Below, piece after piece: positions 9,089 to 19,038 of a DNA stretch of 64,000 bases. Source of the stretch: Azospirillaceae bacterium. Its GTDB lineage: Bacteria; Pseudomonadota; Alphaproteobacteria; Azospirillales; Azospirillaceae. A model generated the notes under the pieces. The model saw only the letters and a program-made list of their open reading frames with translations, had not been told where the DNA came from and made no database searches. The first letter of the stretch is position 1. The number at the start of each line of letters is the position of its first letter. The translations under genes were made by a program, and so were the position numbers. The stretch is taken from NCBI GenBank assembly GCA_028283825.1, contig JAPWJW010000003.1:1612501-1676500 (forward strand). The letters are read 5' to 3'.

Positions 9089-11742
9089 GGCGCCTCCACC
9101 AGGGTTCTCAGGATGCTGAACGGGTTGTCGGGTGATGGTGGACGTGCCGCCGGCTGGGCGCCTTTCGCCACCGACCGGGGGCCGGATTCAGGCCGCACCT
9201 TGGGCCGGCGGCGCACCCAGTGGTCGATGTGCGTCGGGGCGGCGGGCGGCGGGTCCGATCCTTCCGGCACGGGCGGCGGCTTGAGGGTGGAGCGGACGCG
9301 GCGCCAGCCCAGGGCGGCCATGACGCCCGGCATTTCCTCCCGGGGGCAGCCCAGGCCGGGCGCCAGATCATCCACAGCTGTCAGCGGGCCGGCCTTGGCC
9401 CGTTCCGCCAGCGTCTTTTCCAGGCGGTCCACCATGTCCACCCGCACGGCGCGGGGGCCAAGCGGGATGAAGCCGATGGCGGCCAGGAAATCGGCCGGCG
9501 CACCGGTCCCGGGGACGGAGACGCGGCCGGGCGGCGGCACGACGACGGGAACACCGCCGCGCGCGACCGACCACAGCAGGGCGCGCAAGCCCACCGCCGC
9601 CGGCCGGGTCAGGGCCGCCAGGAACACTTGGCTGAAGCCTAAGCGCAGGCCCAGGGCGGCCAGGCGGCGCCGGTCGTCCTTGGTCAATGCCGCGATCAGC
9701 GGGTCCAACGGCACGCGCGGCAGGCCACCCAGCGCCTCGGCCACCTGGAAGGCGATGCCGCGGGCCGCCCCCGACAGGCCATCCTCCTGGGCGGCCGCCC
9801 GCAAGGCCATGAGCGGGGCCAGCACGCGGCCGACATGGGCATCGACCCAGCGGGCCAGGCGGGCCCGCACCGGCTCACGCTGGCCGGTCTGCAGGAAATC
9901 GTCGCCCACCAGGCGCACCAGGGGGGCCAGCGGCGTGGGGCCGGGCGCCAACTGGCCGACGACCGCGCCCTCCCAATGGAAGGTGCCGGCGCCCGCGTCC
10001 AGGGTGATGGCGGCGTCGGCCGCGCCCTCGAACGCGCGTACCCGCTGGGCGATGACATCGGAGAGAGCACGACGGGCGGCGGTGGTGATGGCCCGGGCGT
10101 CGGCCGCCGGCACGTCGGCGTCCAGTTCGAAGGTGACACCGCGCAGGCTGCCCACCGGGTGGCCTTCCACCAGCACGCGGCCGTCGCGGTCCACCGCCCC
10201 CATCAGGTCGCGCCCGTCGGCCAGCCGCTTGACCAAACCGGCGGAGCGCTTGTCGACGAAGCGCTGGGTCAGGCGCTCATGCAGGGCGTCGGACAGCCGG
10301 TCCTCGATGGCGCGGGTGCGTTCCTGCCAATGCCGGCCATCGTCCAGCCAGCCGGGGCGGTGGGAGATGTAGGTCCAGGTGCGGATATGGGCGATGCGCG
10401 ACACCAGGGTGTCGATGTCGCCCTCCCCCCGGTCCAGGCGGCTGACCTGGGCCGCCACCCAGTCCAGCGGCAGGGTGCCGGCGGGGCCGTCGCGCAGGTA
10501 ACGGAAGATCTGCGACAGCAGGCGGGTGTGGGCGTCGGACAGCACCTTGCGGAAGTCGGGGATCTGGCACACCTCCCACAACAGGCGCACGGCCAGCGGG
10601 TTGTTGGCCAGGCGCATGAGGTCGGCGTCGTTGGCCAGGGCCAGCAAGGCCAGGTGGTCGTCCGCCTCGCGCGCGCGGATCAGCACCGGCGAGGGCGGCC
10701 GCTCCTCCAGCGCGCGCAGCAAGGCCTGGGGGCTGCGGAAATCCAGGTCGACGTTGCGCCACATCAGGGTCTTCAACGTCTCGAACTTATGGTTTTCCAC
10801 CGCGTCGATCAGTTCGGGATCCAGCGTCGGCGCCTCATCCGTGGTGCCGAAGGTGCCGTCGGTCAGGTGGCGGCCGGCGCGACCGGCAATCTGCGCCACC
10901 TCGGGTGCCCGCAGGCGGCGCGGCTGGTGGCCGTCGAACTTGGACAGGCGGGCGAAGGCGACATGGTCCACATCCATGTTCAGGCCCATGCCGATGGCAT
11001 CGGTCGCCACCAGGTAGTCCACCGCCCCTTCCTGGTACAACTGCACCTGGGCGTTGCGGGTACGGGGGCTGAGGGCGCCCAGCACCACCGCCGTGCCGCC
11101 GCGCGTGCGGCGCAGCAGTTCCGCCAGGCCGTAGACGTCGGATGCGGAGAACGCCACCACGGCAGCGCGGGGCGGCAGCTTGGTCAGCTTCTTGTGCCCG
11201 CTGTAGGTCAGGCTGGAGAAGCGGGGCCGCGACACGAACTCCGCCCGGGGGATCAGCTTTTGCAGCAGGGGCCGGATGGTGTCGGAGCCCAGGAACATCG
11301 TCTCTTCCGTGCCGCGCGCGTGCAGCAGGCGGTCGGTGAAGATGTGGCCGCGCTCGGGATCGCCGGCCAGCTGGATCTCATCCACCGCCAGGAACTGCAC
11401 CACATGGTCCAGCGGCATGGATTCCACGGTGCAGATCCAATAGCGGGCGCCGGGGGGGATGATCTTCTCCTCCCCCGTCACCAGGGCCACCTGGGCCGCC
11501 CCCTTGGACCGCACCACCTTGTCGTAGTTCTCCCGCGCCAGCAGGCGCAGGGGGAAGCCCATCATGCCGCTGGCATGCGCCAGCATGCGCTCCATCGCCA
11601 GATAGGTCTTGCCGGTGTTGGTGGGGCCCAGCACCGCCACCACCCGGCCGCCGGGCAGGGCGCCCACGCTGTCGGCCGCCCGCTTTTGCGCCACGGGGCT
11701 GTGCACAGGCTGGGTCATCGACGGGCGGGAACGATCACTCAT
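9085..11742 (-). CDS. SUV3-like DExH RNA helicase
   Basis: This superfamily-2 helicase is related to mitochondrial SUV3, which feeds RNA to exoribonucleases. The 885-residue protein from the ATG at 11742 has Walker A GPTNTGKT at about 39-46, a DEIQ box at 121-124 (the SUV3 form of DExH), and helicase motif VI in the QIAGRAGR region. A long alphaproteobacterial C-terminal part follows. An upstream in-frame extension to 12126 is rejected because it has no helicase similarity and crosses the divergent gene. The gene overlaps the downstream S4-protein gene by 4 nt (ATGA). Alphaproteobacteria commonly have this gene. Confidence 0.88.
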   Translation of the reverse strand: MSDRSRPSMTQPVHSPVAQKRAADSVGALPGGRVVAVLGPTNTGKTYLAMERMLAHASGMMGFPLRLLARENYDKVVRSKGAAQVALVTGEEKIIPPGARYWICTVESMPLDHVVQFLAVDEIQLAGDPERGHIFTDRLLHARGTEETMFLGSDTIRPLLQKLIPRAEFVSRPRFSSLTYSGHKKLTKLPPRAAVVAFSASDVYGLAELLRRTRGGTAVVLGALSPRTRNAQVQLYQEGAVDYLVATDAIGMGLNMDVDHVAFARLSKFDGHQPRRLRAPEVAQIAGRAGRHLTDGTFGTTDEAPTLDPELIDAVENHKFETLKTLMWRNVDLDFRSPQALLRALEERPPSPVLIRAREADDHLALLALANDADLMRLANNPLAVRLLWEVCQIPDFRKVLSDAHTRLLSQIFRYLRDGPAGTLPLDWVAAQVSRLDRGEGDIDTLVSRIAHIRTWTYISHRPGWLDDGRHWQERTRAIEDRLSDALHERLTQRFVDKRSAGLVKRLADGRDLMGAVDRDGRVLVEGHPVGSLRGVTFELDADVPAADARAITTAARRALSDVIAQRVRAFEGAADAAITLDAGAGTFHWEGAVVGQLAPGPTPLAPLVRLVGDDFLQTGQREPVRARLARWVDAHVGRVLAPLMALRAAAQEDGLSGAARGIAFQVAEALGGLPRVPLDPLIAALTKDDRRRLAALGLRLGFSQVFLAALTRPAAVGLRALLWSVARGGVPVVVPPPGRVSVPGTGAPADFLAAIGFIPLGPRAVRVDMVDRLEKTLAERAKAGPLTAVDDLAPGLGCPREEMPGVMAALGWRRVRSTLKPPPVPEGSDPPPAAPTHIDHWVRRRPKVRPESGPRSVAKGAQPAARPPSPDNPFSILRTLVEAP

Positions 11743-11974
11743 GGCATTCAGTGTTGGGGCAAGCCCGTCGCATTGCAAGTGGCCCCCCGGGATTGCACGG
11801 GACCGGCCCTGGAAAAAACGCGCCGCGGAGAGGACATAAAGCGGGGGCATCCTTATATAGTGCGTCGTCCGAACAAGCACGCCCCAGCCGGGCTTGCGAC
11901 GATGGGCCCGCTTGTTTCCAGTCCCACATGCCGTATCACCCCCATTCATCGTCTTCTGCCGCAGAGTATCTGGA

Positions 11975-13369
11975 ATGCCCGTCCGCCCCCGCCTCGCCGC
12001 CCTGTCGCTGCTGTCGCTTTCCCTCATGTCGGCCACGGCGCTGGCGGCCCCCGTCACGCAGGAGGGGGCGGAGCGGCTGGCCCGGCTGGCGGAACAGCAT
12101 CTGACCCAGCCGGCCAACCCCAACAAGAGCGACAGCCTGCGCCTGACCCTGAACGGCCACGCCAGTGCGGCGCGCGAGGGCGACCACTACCGCCTGAGCC
12201 TGCCGGGGGCGCAGCTGCACCTGGGCAGCGGGTCGGTGCTGGACCTGGGCACCCTGGTGCTGGCGGTGACGCCCACCGCCGACGGGCACTGGGACGCCAC
12301 CGGCGCCCTGCCCAGCCCCATGGGCGTGTTCGACGACCAGGGCATGCGCATCGGTGAGGTGCGGCTGGGCAGCCAAAGCCTGCGCGCCCGCTGGACGCCC
12401 GACTTCCAGACGGTGGACCTGCTGGACGCCAAGGCGGGCGACATCCGCTTCATCCCCCGCCCCGGCCATGGCGCCGTGCAGATGGATAACCTGACGGTGC
12501 ATTTCGTGCCCGACGACGAGGGGCACGGGCGCTGGAGCGGCCCCGTGCGGCTGGAGGTCAACAAGCTGCTGACCCAGACACCCGACGGGGCGGAGGACAC
12601 CCGCCTGCTGCGCGGCCTGCTGTCGGTGGATTTGAGCGATTTCGACGTCACCCAGGGCGCCCTGCTGCGCGTCGGCGGCGGCACGGAGACAGGGCCCAGC
12701 GCCAACGGCCTGGTGTCGCGGGTGAAGGGCACCTTCAGCCTGGACGGCTATGCCGGCCACGATGACGAGGGCAAGGCCTATTCCCTGAAAAGCCTGAACC
12801 TGACCGTCACCGGCGACAAGATGGACGGCGACCACGGCATCCTGGCGGTGGACTACAGCCACCGCGGCCTGTCCAAGCCCGGCACCCCTGGCCAGGCCAA
12901 CACCATCCCGGAGACGGGCGACCTGCACCTGAAGATCACCGACCTGCCCGCCCGCACCCTGGCGGCGCAGGACTGGAACACCCTGCCGCCGGACGCCAAG
13001 CACCGCAACCGCGCCATCAAGGAACGCACGGTCGCGGCCATGGACCAGGCCGGCAGCCACCTGACCATCGACCGCCTGGACTTCCAGGCGCCGGACGCCG
13101 CCCTGGTGGGCCATGCCGCCCTGGTGTTCGACGCCGTCACCCCCCGCGGCCTGACCGGCAATCTGGCCCTGATGATGCACGGGCTGGACCATCTGCCGGC
13201 CACCGGCGTGGGCAACGGCACCATGCTGGCCTTCTTCGCCCTGCAATCGCTGGGCGCGCCGGATGAGAAGGGCCGCCGCTTCGACCTGGATTTCCACCCC
13301 GACGGCCATGTGAAGCTGAACGGCAACGACGTCACCCTGCTGATGTCCGGGCTTTCCAAGTTCCCCTGA
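11975..13369 (+). CDS. Exported protein of unknown function
   Basis: I do not recognise a family with confidence. From the ATG at 11975 the product is 464 residues with a clear signal peptide ending near TALAAPV. The body is rich in beta-strand-like repeating stretches of the form 'LDLGTLVLAVTP' and 'GDIRFIPRPG', with no cysteine or obvious catalytic motif. The pattern recalls periplasmic DUF2125/DUF945-type proteins of proteobacteria, but that is an impression from composition only. It is divergent from the helicase gene and followed by the htpG promoter region. Confidence 0.7.
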   Translation: MPVRPRLAALSLLSLSLMSATALAAPVTQEGAERLARLAEQHLTQPANPNKSDSLRLTLNGHASAAREGDHYRLSLPGAQLHLGSGSVLDLGTLVLAVTPTADGHWDATGALPSPMGVFDDQGMRIGEVRLGSQSLRARWTPDFQTVDLLDAKAGDIRFIPRPGHGAVQMDNLTVHFVPDDEGHGRWSGPVRLEVNKLLTQTPDGAEDTRLLRGLLSVDLSDFDVTQGALLRVGGGTETGPSANGLVSRVKGTFSLDGYAGHDDEGKAYSLKSLNLTVTGDKMDGDHGILAVDYSHRGLSKPGTPGQANTIPETGDLHLKITDLPARTLAAQDWNTLPPDAKHRNRAIKERTVAAMDQAGSHLTIDRLDFQAPDAALVGHAALVFDAVTPRGLTGNLALMMHGLDHLPATGVGNGTMLAFFALQSLGAPDEKGRRFDLDFHPDGHVKLNGNDVTLLMSGLSKFP

Positions 13370-13416
13370 CCGGCACCCCGTCCCGCCCGATTCCGGTGCC
13401 TGCCCCTATGGAGGGG

Positions 13417-13447
13417 CTTGCGTCGGCCGCGCCCGCCCCTCATATCG
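13417..13447 (+). promoter_or_regulatory. Candidate heat-shock (sigma-32/RpoH) promoter of htpG
   Basis: CTTGCG at 13417-13422 and CATATCG at 13441-13447 are separated by 18 nt. The -10-like part reads CCCCTCATAT. The same hexamer, spacing and downstream heptamer occur upstream of clpB. It lies about 105 nt upstream of the htpG start. Confidence 0.6.
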
Positions 13448-13553
13448 GGGCGCGTCGGCTGGTTCCCGCATCGTCGGACCGGCCCGTCGTATCACCCAGC
13501 GGCCGCCGCAACGACGGCGACGCCGCGATGCCTTAAGAGGACGGGACACGCCC

Positions 13554-15446
13554 ATGAGTGAGGAAAAACTCAGCTTCCAGGCCGAGGTTTCACGGCTGCT
13601 GGATATCGTCACGCACTCGCTGTATTCGGAGAAGGAGGTCTTCCTGCGGGAATTGATCTCCAACGCCTCGGACGCGTGCGACAAGCTGCGCTATGCCGCG
13701 CTGACGCAGGCGGACCTGACGGCCGGCGACGCCGCCTTCCGCATCACCCTGACGCCCGACACCGCCGCCCGCACCCTGACCGTCGCCGACAACGGCATCG
13801 GCATGAACCGGGACGAACTGATCGAGAACCTGGGCACCATCGCCCGGTCCGGTACCGCCAACTTCATGGCCGCCTTGTCGCAGAAGGCCGAGACGGAAAA
13901 GGCCGGCGAGAAGGACGTGTCGCTGATCGGCCAGTTCGGCATGGGTTTCTATGCCGCCTTCATGGTGGCCAGCGAGGTCGAGGTCTATTCCCGCAAGGCG
14001 GGGGACGCGACCGGCTGGCGCTGGGCGTCGGACGGCAAGGGCGCCTTCACCGTGGGCGAGACCGACCAGGCGCCGGCGCGCGGCACCCGCATCGTCCTGC
14101 ACCTGCGTGACGGCGAGGACGACTACCTGCAGACCTACCGCCTGCAAACCATCGTCAAGAAGTACAGCGACCACATCAGCATCCCGGTGCTGGTCGGCGA
14201 TGATGAAAAGCCGGCCAACGCCGCCTCCGCCCTGTGGACCCGGCCGAAGAACGAGATCACGGCGGAGCAGTACAAGGAATTCTACCACCACGTCGGCCAT
14301 GGCTTCGACGATCCGTGGCTGACCCTGCACTGGCGGGCGGAAGGCGTGCTGGAATACACCAGCCTGCTGTTCATCCCCGAGACCAAGCCCTTCGACCTGT
14401 TCGAGCCGGAGCGCAAGCACCAGGTGAAGCTGTACGTCCGTCGCGTGTTCATCACCGAGGGACCGGAAGGCCTGATCCCGCCCTACCTGCGCTTCCTGCG
14501 TGGCGTGGTGGACAGCGAGGACCTGCCGCTGAACGTCAGCCGCGAGATGCTGCAGCACAACCCCATGCTGGCCAAGATGCGCACCGGCATCGCCAAGCGC
14601 GTGCTGGGTGACCTGGCGCGCAAGGCGGGCGATGAGGAAGCCAAGGCTGACTACGCCCGCTTCTGGGGGAACTTCGGCGCCGTGCTGAAGGAAGGCCTGT
14701 ATGAGGAACGCGAGCAGCGCGACACCCTGCTGAAGCTGCTGCGCGCCAACAGCACGCAGGGCGATGAGCTGGTCAGCCTGGAAGAGTATGTCGGCCGCAT
14801 GAAGCCGGGCCAGGACGCCATCTATTACATCACCGGCGAGGACAAGGCCGCCCTGGCCCGCAGCCCGCACCTGGAAGGCTTCCGCGCCAAGGGTGTGGAG
14901 GTGCTGTTCCTGACCGACGCGGTGGATGAGTTCTGGCTGCAGTCCGTCACCGAATACCAGGGCAAGGCCTTCAAGTCCGTCACCCGCGGCGGTGCCGACC
15001 TGAACGCCATCCAGGCCGAGGACAAGGCCGACGAGGCCCCCAAGGCACCGGAGGACAGCGTCGCCGACCTGGTGGCCCTGGCCAAGCTGACCCTGGGCGA
15101 CGCGGTCAAGGACGTGCGCACGTCCGAACGCCTGCGCGAAAGTGCCGTCTGCCTGGTGGCGGACGAGGGCGACATGGACATCCACCTGGAGCGCATGCTG
15201 AAGGCCCACAAGCGGCTGGACGAAAGCGCCAAGCGCATCCTGGAGGTCAACCCCGGCCACCCGCTGATCCGCCGCCTGGCCGACCTGGCCAAGACCAACG
15301 GCGCCGGTGGTGCGCAAGGAGAGGCCCTGGCCGACGCCGCCTGGCTGCTGCTGGACCAGGCCCGCATCCTGGAGGGCGAGTCCCTGCCGGATCCGGTTGC
15401 CTTCGCCCGCCGCCTGGCGACCTTCGTGGAGAAGGGGCTGGCCTGA
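13554..15446 (+). CDS. htpG: Molecular chaperone HtpG (Hsp90)
   Basis: This is the bacterial Hsp90, a dimeric cytosolic chaperone that acts with DnaK on client folding. The 630-residue protein starts MSEEKLSFQAEVSRLLDIV. It contains the GHKL ATPase motifs ELISNASDACDKLRY (N-box), DNGIGMNRDEL (G1) and GQFGMGFYAAF (G2) within the first 135 residues, then the middle domain with NVSREMLQ and a C-terminal dimerisation domain. Length and order are canonical. A candidate sigma-32 promoter precedes it. A dispersed repeat and a strong terminator follow, so it appears monocistronic. Confidence 0.98.
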   Translation: MSEEKLSFQAEVSRLLDIVTHSLYSEKEVFLRELISNASDACDKLRYAALTQADLTAGDAAFRITLTPDTAARTLTVADNGIGMNRDELIENLGTIARSGTANFMAALSQKAETEKAGEKDVSLIGQFGMGFYAAFMVASEVEVYSRKAGDATGWRWASDGKGAFTVGETDQAPARGTRIVLHLRDGEDDYLQTYRLQTIVKKYSDHISIPVLVGDDEKPANAASALWTRPKNEITAEQYKEFYHHVGHGFDDPWLTLHWRAEGVLEYTSLLFIPETKPFDLFEPERKHQVKLYVRRVFITEGPEGLIPPYLRFLRGVVDSEDLPLNVSREMLQHNPMLAKMRTGIAKRVLGDLARKAGDEEAKADYARFWGNFGAVLKEGLYEEREQRDTLLKLLRANSTQGDELVSLEEYVGRMKPGQDAIYYITGEDKAALARSPHLEGFRAKGVEVLFLTDAVDEFWLQSVTEYQGKAFKSVTRGGADLNAIQAEDKADEAPKAPEDSVADLVALAKLTLGDAVKDVRTSERLRESAVCLVADEGDMDIHLERMLKAHKRLDESAKRILEVNPGHPLIRRLADLAKTNGAGGAQGEALADAAWLLLDQARILEGESLPDPVAFARRLATFVEKGLA

Positions 15447-15454
15447 GCGCCGCC

Positions 15455-15613
15455 AGCGGCACGAATTATTGATTCGTGCCGCTGTAGGCTGCGACCGCGG
15501 CCGCCGCAGCTTTCCGGGGAGCATAGCGGACTGGAAAGCGAGGAAGCCCAAGCCCGCGGATGCGGGCGCCCGGCGATTGAGGGGCGGTATTTGAGCGGTC
15601 ACGGTCAAAGACC
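15455..15613 (+). repeat. Multi-hairpin intergenic element, copy 3
   Basis: It starts 8 nt after the htpG stop. H1 arms are 15455-15466 and 15472-15483. GTAG, H2 (GGCTGCG-AC-CGCGGCC), H3 (GCTTTCC with GGAAAGC), H4 (GCCCGC-GGAT-GCGGGC) and a degenerate H5 with two mismatches follow. The rest of the 530-bp gap to the next gene holds the terminator at 15646-15686 and no convincing ORF. Confidence 0.85.
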
Positions 15614-15645
15614 GCGCGTATAGGCCCTGATATTCAAGTGCCGTT

Positions 15646-15686
15646 CATGCCCCGCGCGGAACCCCCGCGCGGGGCATGGCGTTTTT
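15646..15686 (+). terminator. Intrinsic terminator downstream of htpG
   Basis: A 14-bp GC-rich stem (15646-15659 with 15665-15678, loop AACCC) is followed by GGCGTTTTT. It is the expected end of the htpG transcript. Confidence 0.8.
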
Positions 15687-15976
15687 GCAACGGATATCCC
15701 TTCCGACGGTGCCCGGGCGCCACAGGCAACGGTTTCGCCCTTTTCTTGCCGCGAACAGGTGGCATAGTCCGCAACCGGTCGGACATCATGTCGGACCGCA
15801 TTCCGATGCGGCAGCACAGGGGGGCACCCTTGCCGTCGTTTATCAAGGTCCCGGGCATCCGAATGCCGGGAACAGGGTTGTTTTGCCACGCGGGGATTTG
15901 CATGGGGTTGTCGACCGGGGCCATCGCCCCCACCACCCGACAGAATGACGGCCAACGGAACAGTGGCCGGCCGGAG

Positions 15977-17911
15977 ATGCGCTCCGGCGCATCGGGCGCC
16001 GCCCTGCTGCTGGCCACCATCCTGCTGCTGTCGCCCCTGGCGGCACAGGCACGGGACGTGGGCGACCTGCTGAAGGACCGCTTCCCGGTGCCGGAGCATT
16101 CCGAGCCCAATCCCGACGACACCGACCAGACGGTGCTGGGCCGGTTCTACCGCGGGCGCGGCGAGAAGCCCCTGTGGGTGGAGCATGGCGAGGCCAACGC
16201 TGGCGCGCGCGCGGCGCTGACGGCCCTGGCCCACGCCGATGAGGACGGCCTGAACCCCAACGACTATACCGCCGCAGCCCTGACCACCCAATCAACCCAC
16301 CTGGACAATGCCGACGCGCAGGCGGCGTTCGAGGGCGGGCTGACCCTGGCCCTGCTGCACTATGCCAGCGACGTGTCGGTCGGCCGCATCATCCCCGGTC
16401 TGGCCGATCCCGAACTGGTGATCGAGCGGCCGGACTTCGACCGCGCCCAATGGCTGGCGGGCATCGCCACCGCCGGCGACGTGGCGGACGTGCTGGCCAA
16501 GCTTCCGCCCCATCGGCCGGAATACGCCGCGCTGAAGGCGGGCCTGGCCCATTACCGCCAGGTCAAGGCCGCCGGCGGCTGGCCCACCATTCCGCCGGCC
16601 CCCAAGGCACCCCCGGCACCACCGCCGGCCCCCGCCGCCGACGGCGCGCCGGCAGCGCCCAAGACGCCGGACAAGACCGCTGATTCCCTGAAGCCCGGCA
16701 TGACCGACCCGCGCGTGCCGGCGCTGCGCGCCCGCCTGGTCGCGACCGGGGAGGCGAAGCCCCTGCCCAATCCGCTGCCCAAGGGCACCAACCCCGAGGT
16801 CTACGACGACGCGCTGGCGGCGGCGGTGAAGGACTTCCAGCGGCGCCAGGGGCAGGAGCCCGACGGCGCCATCGGCAAGCGCACGCTGGTGGAATTGAAC
16901 GCCACGGTGGACCAGCGCATCAACCAGATCATCGCCAACATGGAACGCTGGCGGTGGGAGCGTGAGCCGGCCGACCAGCCCTATCTGGTGGTGAACTTGG
17001 CCGACTACACCCTGTCGCTGATGCGCGGCATGGACGTGCTGCAGACCATGCGCGTGGTGGTGGGCGCGCCCTTCGCCCGCACGCCGGTCTTCACCGGCAA
17101 CATGAGCTATATGGAGCTGAACCCCTATTGGTACGTGCCCACCAAGATCGCGAAGGAAGAGATTCTGCCCAAGCAGAAGAAGGACCACAGCTATCTGGTG
17201 AAAAGCCACTACACCCTGCTGTCGGACTGGACGTCGGACGCGGTGATCGTGGACCCCAGCACCATCAACTGGGCGACGGTGACGGAACGCAGCTTCCATT
17301 GGCGGGTGCGGCAGGAGGCGGGCAACGACAACTCGCTGGGCCGCATCAAGTTCATGTTCCCCAACAAGTTCGACGTCTATCTGCACGACACGCCGTCCAA
17401 GCGGCTGTTCGACCGGGCGGTACGATCGTTCAGCCACGGCTGCATCCGGGTGCAGGACCCGCCCGGCCTGGCCCTGGCCATCCTGGCCCTGACCAACACC
17501 ACCGGCTGGCCGGAGGAGAAGCTGCGCGCCGAAATCGGCGGCGACAGCCTGAAGCACCAGACGATTCGCCTGAAGAATCGGCTGCCGGTGCACATCACCT
17601 ACATCACCGCCGTCACCGACCCCGACGGCAGCGTCGATTTCCGTAACGACGTCTACGGCCGCGACGCCCGCGTGCTGGCGGCCCTGAACGGCCCCCGCCC
17701 GCACAAGCCGCCGGCGCCCCCGCCGGCCGTGCCGCCCGCAGCCCCCACCGCCGGCAGCGCACCCAACGCCGCCCCGGTGCCGGCCACCGCGGCGGAAAAA
17801 CCCGCTGCGTCGCCAACGCCTTCGGCGCCGACCGGCGCGCCGACACCGCACCAGGAACCGCCGGCCGCAAAGACGCCGGCACCGGCCGCCCCCGACACGG
17901 CCAACCGCTGA
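15977..17911 (+). CDS. L,D-transpeptidase (YcbB/LdtD-like)
   Basis: This periplasmic L,D-transpeptidase makes 3-3 cross-links in peptidoglycan or anchors proteins to it. From the ATG at 15977 (644 aa) it has a signal peptide ending at AAQARD, an N-terminal region like the YcbB scaffold, a Pro/Ala-rich spacer, and a peptidoglycan-binding-like helix bundle (VKDFQRRQGQEPDGAIGKRT). The YkuD catalytic domain has its nucleophile Cys489 in SHGCIRV. A Pro/Ala tail of about 80 residues ends the protein. A start at 15902 has a better Shine-Dalgarno (GGGGA) and would lengthen the n-region. The M15/DUF882 endopeptidase gene follows, as in E. coli ycbB-ycbK. Confidence 0.92.
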   Translation: MRSGASGAALLLATILLLSPLAAQARDVGDLLKDRFPVPEHSEPNPDDTDQTVLGRFYRGRGEKPLWVEHGEANAGARAALTALAHADEDGLNPNDYTAAALTTQSTHLDNADAQAAFEGGLTLALLHYASDVSVGRIIPGLADPELVIERPDFDRAQWLAGIATAGDVADVLAKLPPHRPEYAALKAGLAHYRQVKAAGGWPTIPPAPKAPPAPPPAPAADGAPAAPKTPDKTADSLKPGMTDPRVPALRARLVATGEAKPLPNPLPKGTNPEVYDDALAAAVKDFQRRQGQEPDGAIGKRTLVELNATVDQRINQIIANMERWRWEREPADQPYLVVNLADYTLSLMRGMDVLQTMRVVVGAPFARTPVFTGNMSYMELNPYWYVPTKIAKEEILPKQKKDHSYLVKSHYTLLSDWTSDAVIVDPSTINWATVTERSFHWRVRQEAGNDNSLGRIKFMFPNKFDVYLHDTPSKRLFDRAVRSFSHGCIRVQDPPGLALAILALTNTTGWPEEKLRAEIGGDSLKHQTIRLKNRLPVHITYITAVTDPDGSVDFRNDVYGRDARVLAALNGPRPHKPPAPPPAVPPAAPTAGSAPNAAPVPATAAEKPAASPTPSAPTGAPTPHQEPPAAKTPAPAAPDTANR

Positions 17912-18140
17912 GTCATCCGCCGCGTCAACGGGCGCCGTCACAAAGGGCGGCGCCCGTAATCGTTTCGGGACCGGTTGCAAAGGCGGAACGCTTAGGCGCC
18001 GCCTGGTTGGTGCACTGCGACAAACACGATTTTGCCGCATTTCAGGCTTGCTTATTCATACCCCGTTGTCACAGACTGCAGCCCAGCCCTGCCAATGACG
18101 CGGGGCTGTGGTTGGTTTTGAGTAGATGGGGATATCCGGA

Positions 18141-18908
18141 ATGCACGACCGGCACGACGCGGTGCGATTGCCCGCACCTGCCCGCGACGCGGTTTCTGCC
18201 TCTGAGGCATCTTCCGTCACCACCACCCCTTCCCTGGTTCCGGCAGCTGTTGCCACCCGTCGCGGCCTGCTGGCGGGCTTCGCCAAGCTGGCGGCCGGTG
18301 CCGCCCTGGTCGGCGGCATCGCCGATCCGCTGCCGGCCCTGGCCAAGGCGGTCACCAAGCATCACGCCGCCAAGGTCGGCCACGGCCACAGCGCTGATCG
18401 CGGCAACCTGATGCACGGCGACATGTCGACGGCGCGCGCCATGGCCCGCCCGCTGTCCGACAACCGCCGCGCCCTGACCTTCGCCCACCTGCACACCGGT
18501 GAGAAGCTGCACGTCACCTACTGGTCGGATGGCAAGTACCTGCCCACCGCCCTGCATGACGTCAACGCCATCCTGCGCGACTGGCGGACCAATGAGACCA
18601 CCACCATGGACCCCAAGCTGCTGGACCTGATGTTCCAGATGCAGCGGCAGTTGCGCACCACCGACCCCATCCAGGTCATCTGCGGCTATCGCTGCGCCAA
18701 GACCAACGCCATGCTGGCCGCCCGCACCGAGGGTGTCGCCACCCACAGCATGCACATGGAAGGCAAGGCGATAGACCTGGACCTGGCCAACAAGCCCCTG
18801 GCCCGCATCCGCCAGGTCGCCCTAGACCTGAAGCTGGGCGGCGTCGGTTATTACCCCAAGTCCAACTTCGTCCACGTCGACACCGGCCGCGTCCGCCAGT
18901 GGGCGTAA
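18141..18908 (+). CDS. DUF882 / M15 family murein endopeptidase (YcbK/MepK-like)
   Basis: This zinc-dependent peptidoglycan hydrolase belongs to the DUF882/YcbK group. E. coli MepK cleaves 3-3 cross-links made by L,D-transpeptidases. A twin-arginine-type signal (ATRRGLLAGFAKLAAGAALVGG) sits near residue 40, preceded by an unusually long n-region. The metal motif HMEGKAIDLDL gives His205 and Asp212, and FVHVD gives His245. The start at 18141 has GGGGA 8 nt upstream; a start at 18126 is possible. Its place directly after the L,D-transpeptidase gene matches a maker/remodeller pair for 3-3 links. The 3' end YYPKSNFVHVDTGRVRQW is canonical. Confidence 0.9.
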   Translation: MHDRHDAVRLPAPARDAVSASEASSVTTTPSLVPAAVATRRGLLAGFAKLAAGAALVGGIADPLPALAKAVTKHHAAKVGHGHSADRGNLMHGDMSTARAMARPLSDNRRALTFAHLHTGEKLHVTYWSDGKYLPTALHDVNAILRDWRTNETTTMDPKLLDLMFQMQRQLRTTDPIQVICGYRCAKTNAMLAARTEGVATHSMHMEGKAIDLDLANKPLARIRQVALDLKLGGVGYYPKSNFVHVDTGRVRQWA

Positions 18909-19038
18909 AAGGGCGGGCGTGAAGGTATCGGCCTGATAGGCCCCCGCCCCTTCCATCATCTCCTTCCATAGGCGGGCTTGCCGCCGCCGTTCCTGCCATG
19001 GGACAACCGTATCCACAACCAAGGGGGAGTGGATGGGG

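Noticed and set aside
11743-12126. In-frame N-terminal extension of the SUV3-like helicase
   Set aside because: No helicase similarity and it crosses the start of the divergent exported-protein gene.
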